DNA from: Sporosarcina oncorhynchi
Lineage (GTDB): Bacteria > Bacillota > Bacilli > Bacillales_A > Planococcaceae
Assembly (NCBI RefSeq): GCF_033304615.1
Contig: NZ_CP129118.1
Location: forward strand, 3,096,001 to 3,160,000
Direction of reading: 5' to 3'
Length of the DNA stretch: 64,000 nt
Position numbers and translations under genes: made by a program. The notes beneath the pieces are model-generated. The model did no database searches, was not told the DNA's origin, and saw nothing but the letters and a program-made list of their open reading frames with translations. Shown in pieces: positions 17,661-24,246 of this stretch; the first letter of the stretch is position 1, and every line of letters begins with the position of its first letter.

Positions 17661-18404
17661 ATGTTAGTAAATCAGCTAAAGTATGATCTAATCATGTTTT
17701 CAAGGGAATTGTTTTACCTCGTTTTCACGATCATCGTTCCCCCTGTCACCTATTTGTTCATGGGGGAGCTATTCGGAGATTCCATGTATGCTGGCGGCCT
17801 TAATTATGCAGAAACGTATACACCTTCATTTATATTACTCATCACATTCGGTGTTGTCTTTTTCGCCTTCGGATTCGACCAGGTGATGAACCGGACAACT
17901 GGCGTGGAAAAGCGAATCAGCTTATCACCGGTTCCGAAGAAAATACTTTTACTTTCAAACATACTTAAATCGATCATCATTACAAGTTTCGGCTATTTCT
18001 TAGTGTTTTTCATTGGAATGATTGTCTATGATCTTTCATTTGAACTACTTACCTTCCTTGCATCATTCGGTTTCTTTATACTGCTGAATGCCGCACTGCT
18101 TATCATTTCATCGGCAATCTATTCGTTATTCACAAGTATGAATGCAGCGTTAGTCTTTTCCATAGTCATTTTCCAAGTAGGAATGATTTCAGGTGGATAC
18201 GCGATGCCCGTTGACATGATGCCGAAATTTGTCCAGACGATTGCTAATTTCAATCCCCTCTATCATATGAATCAATTATTTATTGCTGTGTGGAATAGCC
18301 AATTCACTTTGGATAATGAATCGCTCCTTTCAATTGGCTACATTCTCGGATGTGTTGTCATTTCACTACTACTTCTTCGGTTTGTAAATAAAATGAGGAA
18401 TTGA
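17661..18404 (+). CDS. ABC-2 type transporter permease
   Basis: 247 aa with six predicted membrane helices and the ABC-2 pattern (QVMNRTTGVEKRISLSPVPKKILLLSNIL, then SAIYSLFTSMNAALVFSIVIFQVGMISGGYAMPVDMMP). It forms an exporter with the upstream ATPase. AGGAGG lies ~7 bp before the ATG. The downstream LytTR/DUF3021 pair probably regulates this exporter, a recurring arrangement in Firmicutes. Confidence 0.9.
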   Translation: MLVNQLKYDLIMFSRELFYLVFTIIVPPVTYLFMGELFGDSMYAGGLNYAETYTPSFILLITFGVVFFAFGFDQVMNRTTGVEKRISLSPVPKKILLLSNILKSIIITSFGYFLVFFIGMIVYDLSFELLTFLASFGFFILLNAALLIISSAIYSLFTSMNAALVFSIVIFQVGMISGGYAMPVDMMPKFVQTIANFNPLYHMNQLFIAVWNSQFTLDNESLLSIGYILGCVVISLLLLRFVNKMRN

Positions 18405-18456
18405 GTTAGTAAATGGTACGATATGAGAAGTACTCATTTCTGGGGGGATGCGACGT

Positions 18457-18915
18457 ATGAAAGTTTCATTGGACATCGATAGCGATTATGAGGAAACAAA
18501 AGTGACAATCCACTGCAATGAAGTGGATGAGTCCATAAAAGAGATTTTGGATTTTCTAAAAGGTAAAAAGACGGAATTTCTTGTTGGACGGGATGGGGAA
18601 ATGCAACATATTTTAAAACCCGATGACATTCATTACTTCCATACGGAAAATGAAGCAGTTATCGCCGTTACTTCAGAGGGGTCCTTCACACTGAAAGAGA
18701 AATTATATGAGCTAGAGGACATGCTGTCGTCTACGAAATTCATCCGGCTATCCAAATCAGTTATAGCGAATTTACATGAGTTAAGCCGGTTCGAGGCCTC
18801 TTTCAACGGTACTCTTTGTGTTCATTTCAAATCCGGCGCGAAAGAATACGTTTCTCGCACCTATGTCAGTGGCATCAAGGAAGCATTGAAATTGAACAGG
18901 AGGAAAAACGGATGA
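18457..18915 (+). CDS. LytTR-domain transcriptional regulator
   Basis: 152 aa. The C-terminal two thirds is a LytTR DNA-binding domain (DDIHYFHTENEAVIAVTSEGSF, LEDMLSSTKFIRLSKSVIANL, YVSRTYVSGIKEAL). There is no receiver domain; the short N-terminal part (residues 1-45) is acidic. Such receiver-less LytTR proteins are typically paired with a DUF3021 membrane protein that controls their activity. ATG 18448 would overlap the GGGGGG ribosome binding site, so ATG 18457 is used. Its stop overlaps the start of the DUF3021 gene. Confidence 0.88.
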   Translation: MKVSLDIDSDYEETKVTIHCNEVDESIKEILDFLKGKKTEFLVGRDGEMQHILKPDDIHYFHTENEAVIAVTSEGSFTLKEKLYELEDMLSSTKFIRLSKSVIANLHELSRFEASFNGTLCVHFKSGAKEYVSRTYVSGIKEALKLNRRKNG

Positions 18916-19322
18916 AAACATTTCTAACCAGAAGCTTACTCGGTATCTTTTTCGGGTCATTCCTTACACTCGTGGTGTTATTCGCAGTCATTTACATCGG
19001 CGGAAATGAAACATTGGATTCCTCTATTCTAGTTAAAAATGCACTCGGACAAGTCTTTTGCGGCTGGTTTTTCACCGTGACGCCGTTGCTATTTGAGAAC
19101 GAGAGGCTAACATTGCCTGTTCAGACTGCGTTGCATTTCCTCTGTGTATCCGTCCTCTATTTCATCGTCGCCTTCGTATTGGGCTGGGTTCCCTTCACAG
19201 TGGGCGGATTCATCGGCATACTCGGTCTATTCATAGTGGTATACGCCATAATTTGGTCGGCTTTCTATATGTACTTCAAAAAGCAGGCGGAGAAGTTGAA
19301 TGAGGAATTGAATGGGTTGTGA
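18912..19322 (+). CDS. DUF3021 family membrane protein
   Basis: 136 aa, four predicted transmembrane helices (LLGIFFGSFLTLVVLFAVIYI, the GQVFCGWFFTV region, TALHFLCVSVLYFIVAFVLGW, GGFIGILGLFIVVYAIIW) and a charged tail. DUF3021 proteins are encoded with receiver-less LytTR regulators and are thought to hold or sense for them at the membrane. The start ATG sits inside ATGA overlapping the LytTR stop, with AGGAGG just upstream. The second half of this gene, through its terminator, is copied again at 20338-20712. Confidence 0.88.
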   Translation: MKTFLTRSLLGIFFGSFLTLVVLFAVIYIGGNETLDSSILVKNALGQVFCGWFFTVTPLLFENERLTLPVQTALHFLCVSVLYFIVAFVLGWVPFTVGGFIGILGLFIVVYAIIWSAFYMYFKKQAEKLNEELNGL

Positions 19323-19505
19323 TGGCGTGTGGGTAACTAGTCTTTAAATCCCGATTTGGTGATATGTTTTTCTATTCGATCGATATATACAATCTTTCAA
19401 TCGATAAATGCAAAAAAAGCCATCTCTGCGGATAATTCCACTGGAGATGGCTTTCAATTTCATTTCAATTTCTGCAATATGACGACTTTCAAGTAGTTGA
19501 ATTCC
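19131..19505. repeat. Left copy of a 375-bp direct repeat
   Basis: Runs from inside the DUF3021 gene through its stop and terminator into sequence matching the last ~45 bp of the rRNA methyltransferase gene. It matches 20338-20712 base for base at a constant offset of 1207, except G19289 versus A20496. The methyltransferase tail here is an orphan fragment. Confidence 0.97.
19412..19454. terminator. Bidirectional terminator, first copy
   Basis: Perfect stem AAAGCCATCTC / GAGATGGCTTT with a 17-nt loop. Serves the DUF3021 gene on the plus strand; A/T runs on both sides. Confidence 0.8.
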
Positions 19506-19629
19506 TGACAACCTTTTGCAAGTTAGGATTCTCATTACATTCATATTACAAAAGAACTTTCTGCGATGTCGACGAATTAGCAAATCAAATACTATAAATG
19601 ATTGACCTCTCAATCAATTCTATCATTTA

Positions 19630-19719
19630 TCAGGAAAATGGATTACCAAATAGATTAGCTAAAATGAAGCCAACTAGTATACCAAGTAACAGTAGACCGC
19701 ATATTTTTAAAACCTTCAT
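19630..19719 (-). CDS. 29-aa hydrophobic peptide
   Basis: MKVLKICGLLLLGILVGF then ILANLFGNPFS, stop. A single hydrophobic helix with a lysine-rich start, no cleavage site, and a small-residue G/L pattern. GGGAGG lies 8-9 bp before the ATG, and the gene follows the 133-aa gene by 15 bp, so it is likely translated. It could be a membrane immunity or toxin-like peptide, or an accessory to the upstream secreted protein; no family recognised. Confidence 0.6.
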   Translation of the reverse strand: MKVLKICGLLLLGILVGFILANLFGNPFS

Positions 19720-19734
19720 TTTAATGTCCTCCCA

Positions 19735-20136
19735 TTATTGTTTCATATTGCTATAAGACTCGATCTGACAATTTCCTTGATCATTACATATGCTTAAGTT
19801 TCCTTGCGCTGTAACTGTAATATAATATCCGGTTGGATAACTTTTACCCGTAAACCAACCTTCTAAATGTTCTAATCCATAAGCCACCCAATCTGCTGCG
19901 CTATGTCCAGTGGTATATTGAATAGCACCATCAACCAAGTAACCAATTAAAATACCTGCCAGAAACACTCCTACTCCTCCACCTAATTCTTGAACCTCAC
20001 CGTTGGCACTTATTAATTCATCGGAAGGAGAGGTTAGTGTGAATTTACTTGCAGAAACATATGAGGTTTGTGTAAGACCAACTAGTAAAAAAAACAAAAG
20101 CATAACCAGAAAATGTTTTATTATTACAATTTTCAA
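19735..20136 (-). CDS. Secreted 133-aa protein of unknown family, TTG start
   Basis: N-terminal signal peptide (LKIVIIKHFLVMLLFFLLVGL, likely cleavage after SYVSA). The mature part has a glycine-rich hydrophobic helix (GGGVGVFLAGILIGYLVDG, about residues 52-70), an amphipathic segment (HSAADWVAYGLEHLEGWF) and a C-terminal cysteine pair CNDQGNC that could form a small disulfide loop. The look is that of a secreted membrane-active peptide or bacteriocin-like protein, but I recognise no family. TTG start supported by GGAGG 8 bp upstream and a full sigma-A promoter. Codon use is AT-rich compared with the neighbours, in line with recent acquisition. Confidence 0.7.
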   Translation of the reverse strand: MKIVIIKHFLVMLLFFLLVGLTQTSYVSASKFTLTSPSDELISANGEVQELGGGVGVFLAGILIGYLVDGAIQYTTGHSAADWVAYGLEHLEGWFTGKSYPTGYYITVTAQGNLSICNDQGNCQIESYSNMKQ

Positions 20137-20225
20137 TTTCTATTCCTCCAATTCTTTTAATATATTATAAAATACCCTAAAAATTAAAAATAAAACAAAT
20201 AAACAAACAATTTTAATTTTGTATT

Positions 20226-20254
20226 ATTTTATCAGTTTTAAATAATAATGTAAA
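20226..20254 (-). promoter_or_regulatory. Sigma-A promoter of the two-gene cassette
   Basis: Minus strand: TTTACA (20249-20254), 17-bp spacer, TAAAAT (20226-20231), about 90 bp before the TTG start, in a very AT-rich stretch. Confidence 0.65.
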
Positions 20255-20289
20255 CACTTTAAATAAGTTTGAATTTTTTCTTGAACGCA

Positions 20290-20529
20290 CCGTTTCTCCC
20301 TTACTTTTTACAACTTACGTTACCAGTTCACACATTGTTGCATTTCCTCTGTGTATCCGTCCTCTATTTCATCGTCGCCTTCGTATTGGGCTGGGTTCCC
20401 TTCACAGTGGGCGGATTCATCGGCATACTCGGTCTATTCATAGTGGTATACGCCATAATTTGGTCGGCTTTCTATATGTACTTCAAAAAGCAGGCAGAGA
20501 AGTTGAATGAGGAATTGAATGGGTTGTGA
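20290..20529 (+). pseudogene. 5'-truncated, chimeric DUF3021 copy
   Basis: From 20338 on it encodes the same C-terminal 64 residues as the intact DUF3021 gene (HFLCVSVLYFIVAF to EELNGL). Just upstream (~20317-20337) it reads LTLPVHTLL where the intact gene reads LTLPVQTAL, with many base differences: a diverged homologue joined to a near-identical tail. There is no ribosome binding site and the first membrane helix is lost, so it is a remnant. Confidence 0.8.
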
Positions 20530-20712
20530 TGGCGTGTGGGTAACTAGTCTTTAAATCCCGATTTGGTGATATGTTTTTCTATTCGATCGATATATACAAT
20601 CTTTCAATCGATAAATGCAAAAAAAGCCATCTCTGCGGATAATTCCACTGGAGATGGCTTTCAATTTCATTTCAATTTCTGCAATATGACGACTTTCAAG
20701 TAGTTGAATTCC
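20338..20712. repeat. Right copy of the 375-bp direct repeat
   Basis: Second copy of 19131-19505 with one mismatch. Here the methyltransferase 3' end is part of the intact gene, so this side is the original junction for that gene, while the left copy is original for DUF3021. Confidence 0.97.
20619..20661. terminator. Bidirectional terminator, second copy
   Basis: Identical hairpin to 19412-19454; ends the methyltransferase transcript on the minus strand. Confidence 0.8.
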
Positions 20713-21866
20713 GGGAAGTCGCGGTTTGTACGGAAGTCCTTCGGCAATGAAGATTCTTCCAAAATCTTATATCGTGATCCTGCATCTTCAAACCCTTTGG
20801 CAATGAATGTCTTGAACTTCTTCATGCTGAAACTTGCATTGTTCGTTGAAGCAATGATGATGCCGTTTTTCTCCGTGATGGAGATTGCATCCATGATCAA
20901 AGCCGGATAATCTTTCGCTGTACTGAATGTGTATTTCTTGGACCGCGCGAAGCTTGGCGGATCGAGGACGACGACGTCGAATTTCAGCCCATGACGCTTT
21001 GCGTACTTGAAGTATTCAAAGACGTCCATCACTTGTATATTCTGTGCTTCGTAGTCAATCGCGTTGACACTGAACTGCTCAATCGTTTTCGCTAAGCTGC
21101 GTTTCGCCAAATCGACACTTGTCGTCTCGCGCGCCCCGCCGAGAACAGCTGCCACTGAAAAAGCGCCTGTATAGGAAAACGTGTTCAACACATGCTTGCC
21201 TTCCGAGTATTTGACACGCAACGCTTTACGCACATCGCGCTGGTCAAGGAAGATGTTTGTCATAGCGCCATCATTCAAGTCAACCGCGAAATTCATGCCG
21301 TTCTCTTTAATGATGATTGGGAAATCGCCAGGTTCTCCCTTTACGAAGTCATCCTGCTCGATGTACTGTCCCTTCGTGTCGAAACGCTTCTTCTCGTAGA
21401 TTGCCTTATAGTCCATGATTTTATCCAACACACCATACACATGATGTTTCATCGAATAGATCCCTTCGCTATACCAGCTCACCATCAGATAGCCGTCGAA
21501 ATAGTCAATCGTCAGACCGCCTATTCCGTCGCCTTCCCCGTTAAAAATACGGAATGCCGTAGTTCGTTCATCTTCAAAAAACGACTCCCGTCTTTCGATT
21601 GCCGCAGCAATTTTAGCTTCAAAAAACGGAAAATCGATTTCCTCATTGTCGTCTCTTGTCAAAACCCAGCCGATGCCTTTGTTCTGATTGCCGTAGTAGC
21701 CTTTTGCGATAAACTTTCGGAACTTGTCAACCAAACGAATGATTGTTCCTTCTTCACGCAAGACTTCAGGATTAATTACAGCTTCTCTCAAGATTAAGGG
21801 ATAGCCTTTTTTCAAAGCCGCAATACTTTGTGCATTTACTTGTACATCAATTGTTTTCGTCATCAT
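20667..21866 (-). CDS. Class I SAM-dependent rRNA methyltransferase (RlmI-like)
   Basis: 399 aa. A PUA-type N-terminus (KKGYPLILREAVI) and a central strand region are followed by the Rossmann methyltransferase: VLNTFSYTGAFSVAAVLGGA (SAM motif I), TSVDLAKRSL, and the catalytic VVVLDPPSFARSKK. This is the RlmI/YwbD layout for 23S rRNA m5C methylation; the exact target base is inferred only by family. Monocistronic, sharing a duplicated terminator with the DUF3021 gene. Confidence 0.9.
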   Translation of the reverse strand: MMTKTIDVQVNAQSIAALKKGYPLILREAVINPEVLREEGTIIRLVDKFRKFIAKGYYGNQNKGIGWVLTRDDNEEIDFPFFEAKIAAAIERRESFFEDERTTAFRIFNGEGDGIGGLTIDYFDGYLMVSWYSEGIYSMKHHVYGVLDKIMDYKAIYEKKRFDTKGQYIEQDDFVKGEPGDFPIIIKENGMNFAVDLNDGAMTNIFLDQRDVRKALRVKYSEGKHVLNTFSYTGAFSVAAVLGGARETTSVDLAKRSLAKTIEQFSVNAIDYEAQNIQVMDVFEYFKYAKRHGLKFDVVVLDPPSFARSKKYTFSTAKDYPALIMDAISITEKNGIIIASTNNASFSMKKFKTFIAKGFEDAGSRYKILEESSLPKDFRTNRDFPEFNYLKVVILQKLK

Positions 21867-21911
21867 GTCATCCTCTTTACATCATTTTTTTCATTATCTC
21901 ACTAAAAACTG

Positions 21912-21943
21912 AAAAAAGCTTCTCCTATAATTGAGAAGCTTTC
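21912..21943 (-). terminator. Terminator of the 21952-22548 gene
   Basis: Perfect 10-bp stem AAAGCTTCTC / GAGAAGCTTT, 8-nt loop, followed on the minus strand by TTTCAG; 9 bp after the stop. Confidence 0.75.
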
Positions 21944-21951
21944 CTCATTCA

Positions 21952-22548
21952 TTAGGCAAGCAGACGAAACGCCAGACTTTTCCAGAGTCCCATCCGAATC
22001 GGACGTTCCGCTTGTTGCCCTCTTACTAATCGTAAATAGTTTTGCAAATTGCCTTCATATACAAGCTCCATATGTGGCAAACATGCCAAGTGATGTGGCA
22101 TCGTCAGACAAGGATTTGTCAAAAGACGGTGCATCTCACTTTCCTGCATGACAGTTGCGACGAATTGCGAGCAAAAATATGCCCGTTTACGTATGATTTC
22201 TCTATTCAGCGCCACGCCGAACAAACCGATAAAGTTGTATTTATACTCATCCTGATTCATCTCGAACTGCACGATTTTCTGACGGATCCGCACATACGCT
22301 TCCGTCGAAACCTCACATCGATACACTGCACAAGCAGCGTCCTCAAAAATTCCAGTAGCTACATTTTCACGGACAAACCCACCTAAAAACGGATTGTACT
22401 GCTGCTTCCGTCCGAAACTATATATTTCAGTCAATTGCTCATCGAATGCGATGGATGCATGATTCAATTCCTTCTGCGTATACATGCCAATTGCCTTGGA
22501 TAGCAATGTGCCAGTATCTGTCAGTACGATATAGATTGTTTTCGTCAT
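21952..22548 (-). CDS. Permuted papain-like (NlpC/P60 superfamily) protein
   Basis: 198 aa. The candidate catalytic residues are in the order of the circularly permuted YiiX/NlpC group: His in ELNHASIAFDE (about residue 30) and Cys in RAYFCSQFVATVM (about residue 128). Members are predicted amidases or thioesterases acting on lipids or peptidoglycan fragments; no activity can be assigned. No signal peptide, so cytoplasmic. Single gene. Confidence 0.65.
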   Translation of the reverse strand: MTKTIYIVLTDTGTLLSKAIGMYTQKELNHASIAFDEQLTEIYSFGRKQQYNPFLGGFVRENVATGIFEDAACAVYRCEVSTEAYVRIRQKIVQFEMNQDEYKYNFIGLFGVALNREIIRKRAYFCSQFVATVMQESEMHRLLTNPCLTMPHHLACLPHMELVYEGNLQNYLRLVRGQQAERPIRMGLWKSLAFRLLA

Positions 22549-22846
22549 TCTCCCAACCCCTAACTCATCTCTCTACAAGTATGTACAATCTCTCCCGGAA
22601 GCTAAACCGTCTGCAGGTGGAACCGTAAGTAAGTCTTGAGTTGCAGTCGTCTATAGACACAATACGCAAATTTTTTCTATATATGTATTATACGTGTCAA
22701 CCATGCTCGGAGTTTCACCGGATTGAAATTTTAAACATATGTATGAAAGAATGAAAGGCAATATGTAGGCGGAATGAACAAGAACCTATTGATGGTTTTT
22801 CTATTATACTACGAATCACACTAACATTCCCTGTTTTCTTGAAAAT

Positions 22847-22877
22847 AAAAAAAGTACCGTGTGTATAACCCACACGG
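22847..22877 (-). terminator. Terminator for the 23012-23731 MerR gene
   Basis: Stem CCGTGTG / CACACGG with a 7-nt loop and TTTTTTT on the minus strand. It lies beyond a 20-bp-period repeat downstream of the gene. Confidence 0.65.
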
Positions 22878-22910
22878 CATTCAATTTCCTCCATAAACGC
22901 ATAAGCTCAT

Positions 22911-23000
22911 CAAAAGTCCATTTCTCTTCGGAAAAGTCCAAATCTGCCTGCAAAAGTCCATAATGTATCAAAGAAGTCCATATTTGCTTCTAGAACTCCT
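22911..23000. repeat. 20-bp-period repeat with AGTCCA core, locus 1
   Basis: The core AGTCCA recurs exactly every 20 bp (22915, 22935, 22955, 22975) with a degenerate fifth (ACTCC at 22995). The ten bases between cores vary. It fills the 3' flank of the MerR gene, before its terminator. The rest of the 22549-23011 gap holds only the terminator and no gene I can support. Confidence 0.8.
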
Positions 23001-23011
23001 TCACCCTCTTC

Positions 23012-23731
23012 TCACTTCCCAGCATATACCTTCATCGCATCACGCATAAATTCCGCCAAGCCTTCCCCGAACTTGTCAATATTCTTCATGAAACGCTCAT
23101 CCGCGACATACATTTCACCTAAACCAGCAAATGCTTCCAGCGAATAATCCCCCATTTTGTTTACACATGTGTACCATTCCCCGATTGCCTCTTGCGCTCC
23201 AACGGATTTAGGATCTGTTTGGCGGAGCTCAGCAAGTTTGAAATAAATGCGATTCATTTCCTCTTGCCCATCCTTACCAAAACCTGCAACATTCTTGTTT
23301 GCTTTATCAACAGCTTCGTTCCCCCAACGCTCCCTCGCTTCCTGCTCATATGGATTTGAGTCAAAGTCAAAACCCTTAAATTTCTCTTCGTTCGTCATCT
23401 CTCTTTCTCCTCTCTCAAATTGCAGCGTTTTGTCGATCGTCTCAATCATCGTGTCCAATTGCACGCGTTTCGCCATCAACATATTGCGTTGCAGCTCAAA
23501 CGCCTCCAACCGATCAAATGTAGGACTTTTCAATAACTCAATGATTTTTTTCAAAGGAAAGCCAAGTTCACGAAAAAACAATATTTGCTGGAGTGTAGCT
23601 ACGTTATCATCAGAATAAACACGATAACCCGCCTCCGTCAATGTATCCGGTACGAGTAAACCGATTTCATCATAATGGTGAAGCGTGCGCACACTTACAC
23701 CTGATAATGCTGCCATCTGTTTCACTTTCAT
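23012..23731 (-). CDS. MerR family regulator with TipAS effector domain
   Basis: 239 aa. Residues 1-70 form the MerR winged helix (MKVKQMAALSGVSVRTLHHYDEIGLL), followed by a dimerisation coiled coil. The C-terminal TipAS-like globin-type domain (~110-239) contains YEQEARERWGN and the FMKNIDKFGEGLAEFMRDAMKVY helix. TipAS domains bind thiopeptide-type and other hydrophobic antibiotics and so switch on promoters. Its promoter has the 19-bp spacer characteristic of MerR-controlled genes, implying autoregulation. Confidence 0.9.
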   Translation of the reverse strand: MKVKQMAALSGVSVRTLHHYDEIGLLVPDTLTEAGYRVYSDDNVATLQQILFFRELGFPLKKIIELLKSPTFDRLEAFELQRNMLMAKRVQLDTMIETIDKTLQFERGEREMTNEEKFKGFDFDSNPYEQEARERWGNEAVDKANKNVAGFGKDGQEEMNRIYFKLAELRQTDPKSVGAQEAIGEWYTCVNKMGDYSLEAFAGLGEMYVADERFMKNIDKFGEGLAEFMRDAMKVYAGK

Positions 23732-23755
23732 CGCTCTCGCCTCCCTTCATTACTT

Positions 23756-23786
23756 ACTTTAAAGTATGACGTAACGTGAGAGTCAA
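23756..23786 (-). promoter_or_regulatory. MerR-type promoter with 19-bp spacer (TipAS regulator)
   Basis: Minus strand: TTGACT (23781-23786), 19-bp spacer, TAAAGT (23756-23761). The spacer carries ACGTTACGT at its centre. An overlong spacer is diagnostic of promoters that MerR proteins untwist. Confidence 0.75.
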
Positions 23787-23794
23787 GAAAAGAA

Positions 23795-23851
23795 TTGACA
23801 TCTCATTCTACAAGTGTAGAATACTAAATATAACGTTCTACATATGTAGAA
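23795..23851 (+). promoter_or_regulatory. blaI-blaR1 promoter with two BlaI-type operators
   Basis: Promoter TTGACA (23795-23800), 16-bp spacer, TAGAAT (23817-23822). Operator 1, TTCTACAAGTGTAGAA, covers the -10 region (23806-23821); operator 2, TTCTACATATGTAGAA (23836-23851), is a perfect palindrome 15 bp further on. Both contain the TACA-N2-TGTA core bound by BlaI/MecI repressors. Confidence 0.85.
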
Positions 23852-23865
23852 GAAGGGAGGAAACA

Positions 23866-24246
23866 ATGAAAAGATTACCTGATGCAGAACTTGAAATCAT
23901 GTTGATCATTTGGGAGTCAAACGAAGGTGTTACGCGCAGTTATATCCAAGAACACCTGGATAAATCCAAAGTGCTTGCACCTACAACGATTCTGTCATTT
24001 TTATCAAGACTGACAACAAAAGGATTCTTAAGGATCGAAAAAGAAGGTAAAACGAATACGTACTATCCATTAGTGAGCCAAGAAGATTATGCGCATAGGG
24101 AAAGTAAAACGATGTTAGAGAAGTTTTTCGGGAACTCTGTGAAAAACTTTATCGCCCAATTAAATGATAGTAAAGCTGTAGACGAAGCGGAAATCCAAGA
24201 GTTAAGAGATTTTTTGGATAGCCTGCCCTCGGAGGATTCAAAATGA
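23866..24246 (+). CDS. BlaI/MecI-type transcriptional repressor
   Basis: 126 aa winged-helix repressor of the BlaI family (RLPDAELEIMLIIWESNEGVT, PTTILSFLSRLTTKGFLRIEKEGKTNTYYPLV). Proteolysis by a BlaR1-type partner normally relieves repression. ATG 23866 is chosen because GGGAGG lies 5-6 bp upstream and it matches the family N-terminus. Its stop overlaps the start of the blaR1-like gene, and two operators lie in its own promoter. Confidence 0.92.
   Translation: MKRLPDAELEIMLIIWESNEGVTRSYIQEHLDKSKVLAPTTILSFLSRLTTKGFLRIEKEGKTNTYYPLVSQEDYAHRESKTMLEKFFGNSVKNFIAQLNDSKAVDEAEIQELRDFLDSLPSEDSK

Larger units (their letters stand above)
19506..20337. other. AT-rich insert between the two 375-bp repeats
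   Basis: 832 bp present only between the duplicated segments. It is visibly more AT-rich than its surroundings (20140-20280 especially) and holds two small minus-strand genes with their own promoter. No transposase, integrase or terminal inverted repeats are seen. The architecture suggests homologous integration of foreign DNA through the DUF3021/methyltransferase flank, leaving a duplicated flank. Confidence 0.7.

Noticed and set aside
19344..19613. Minus-strand 89-codon ORF across the left repeat
   Set aside because: It runs through the terminator hairpin and the orphan methyltransferase tail; no ribosome binding site.
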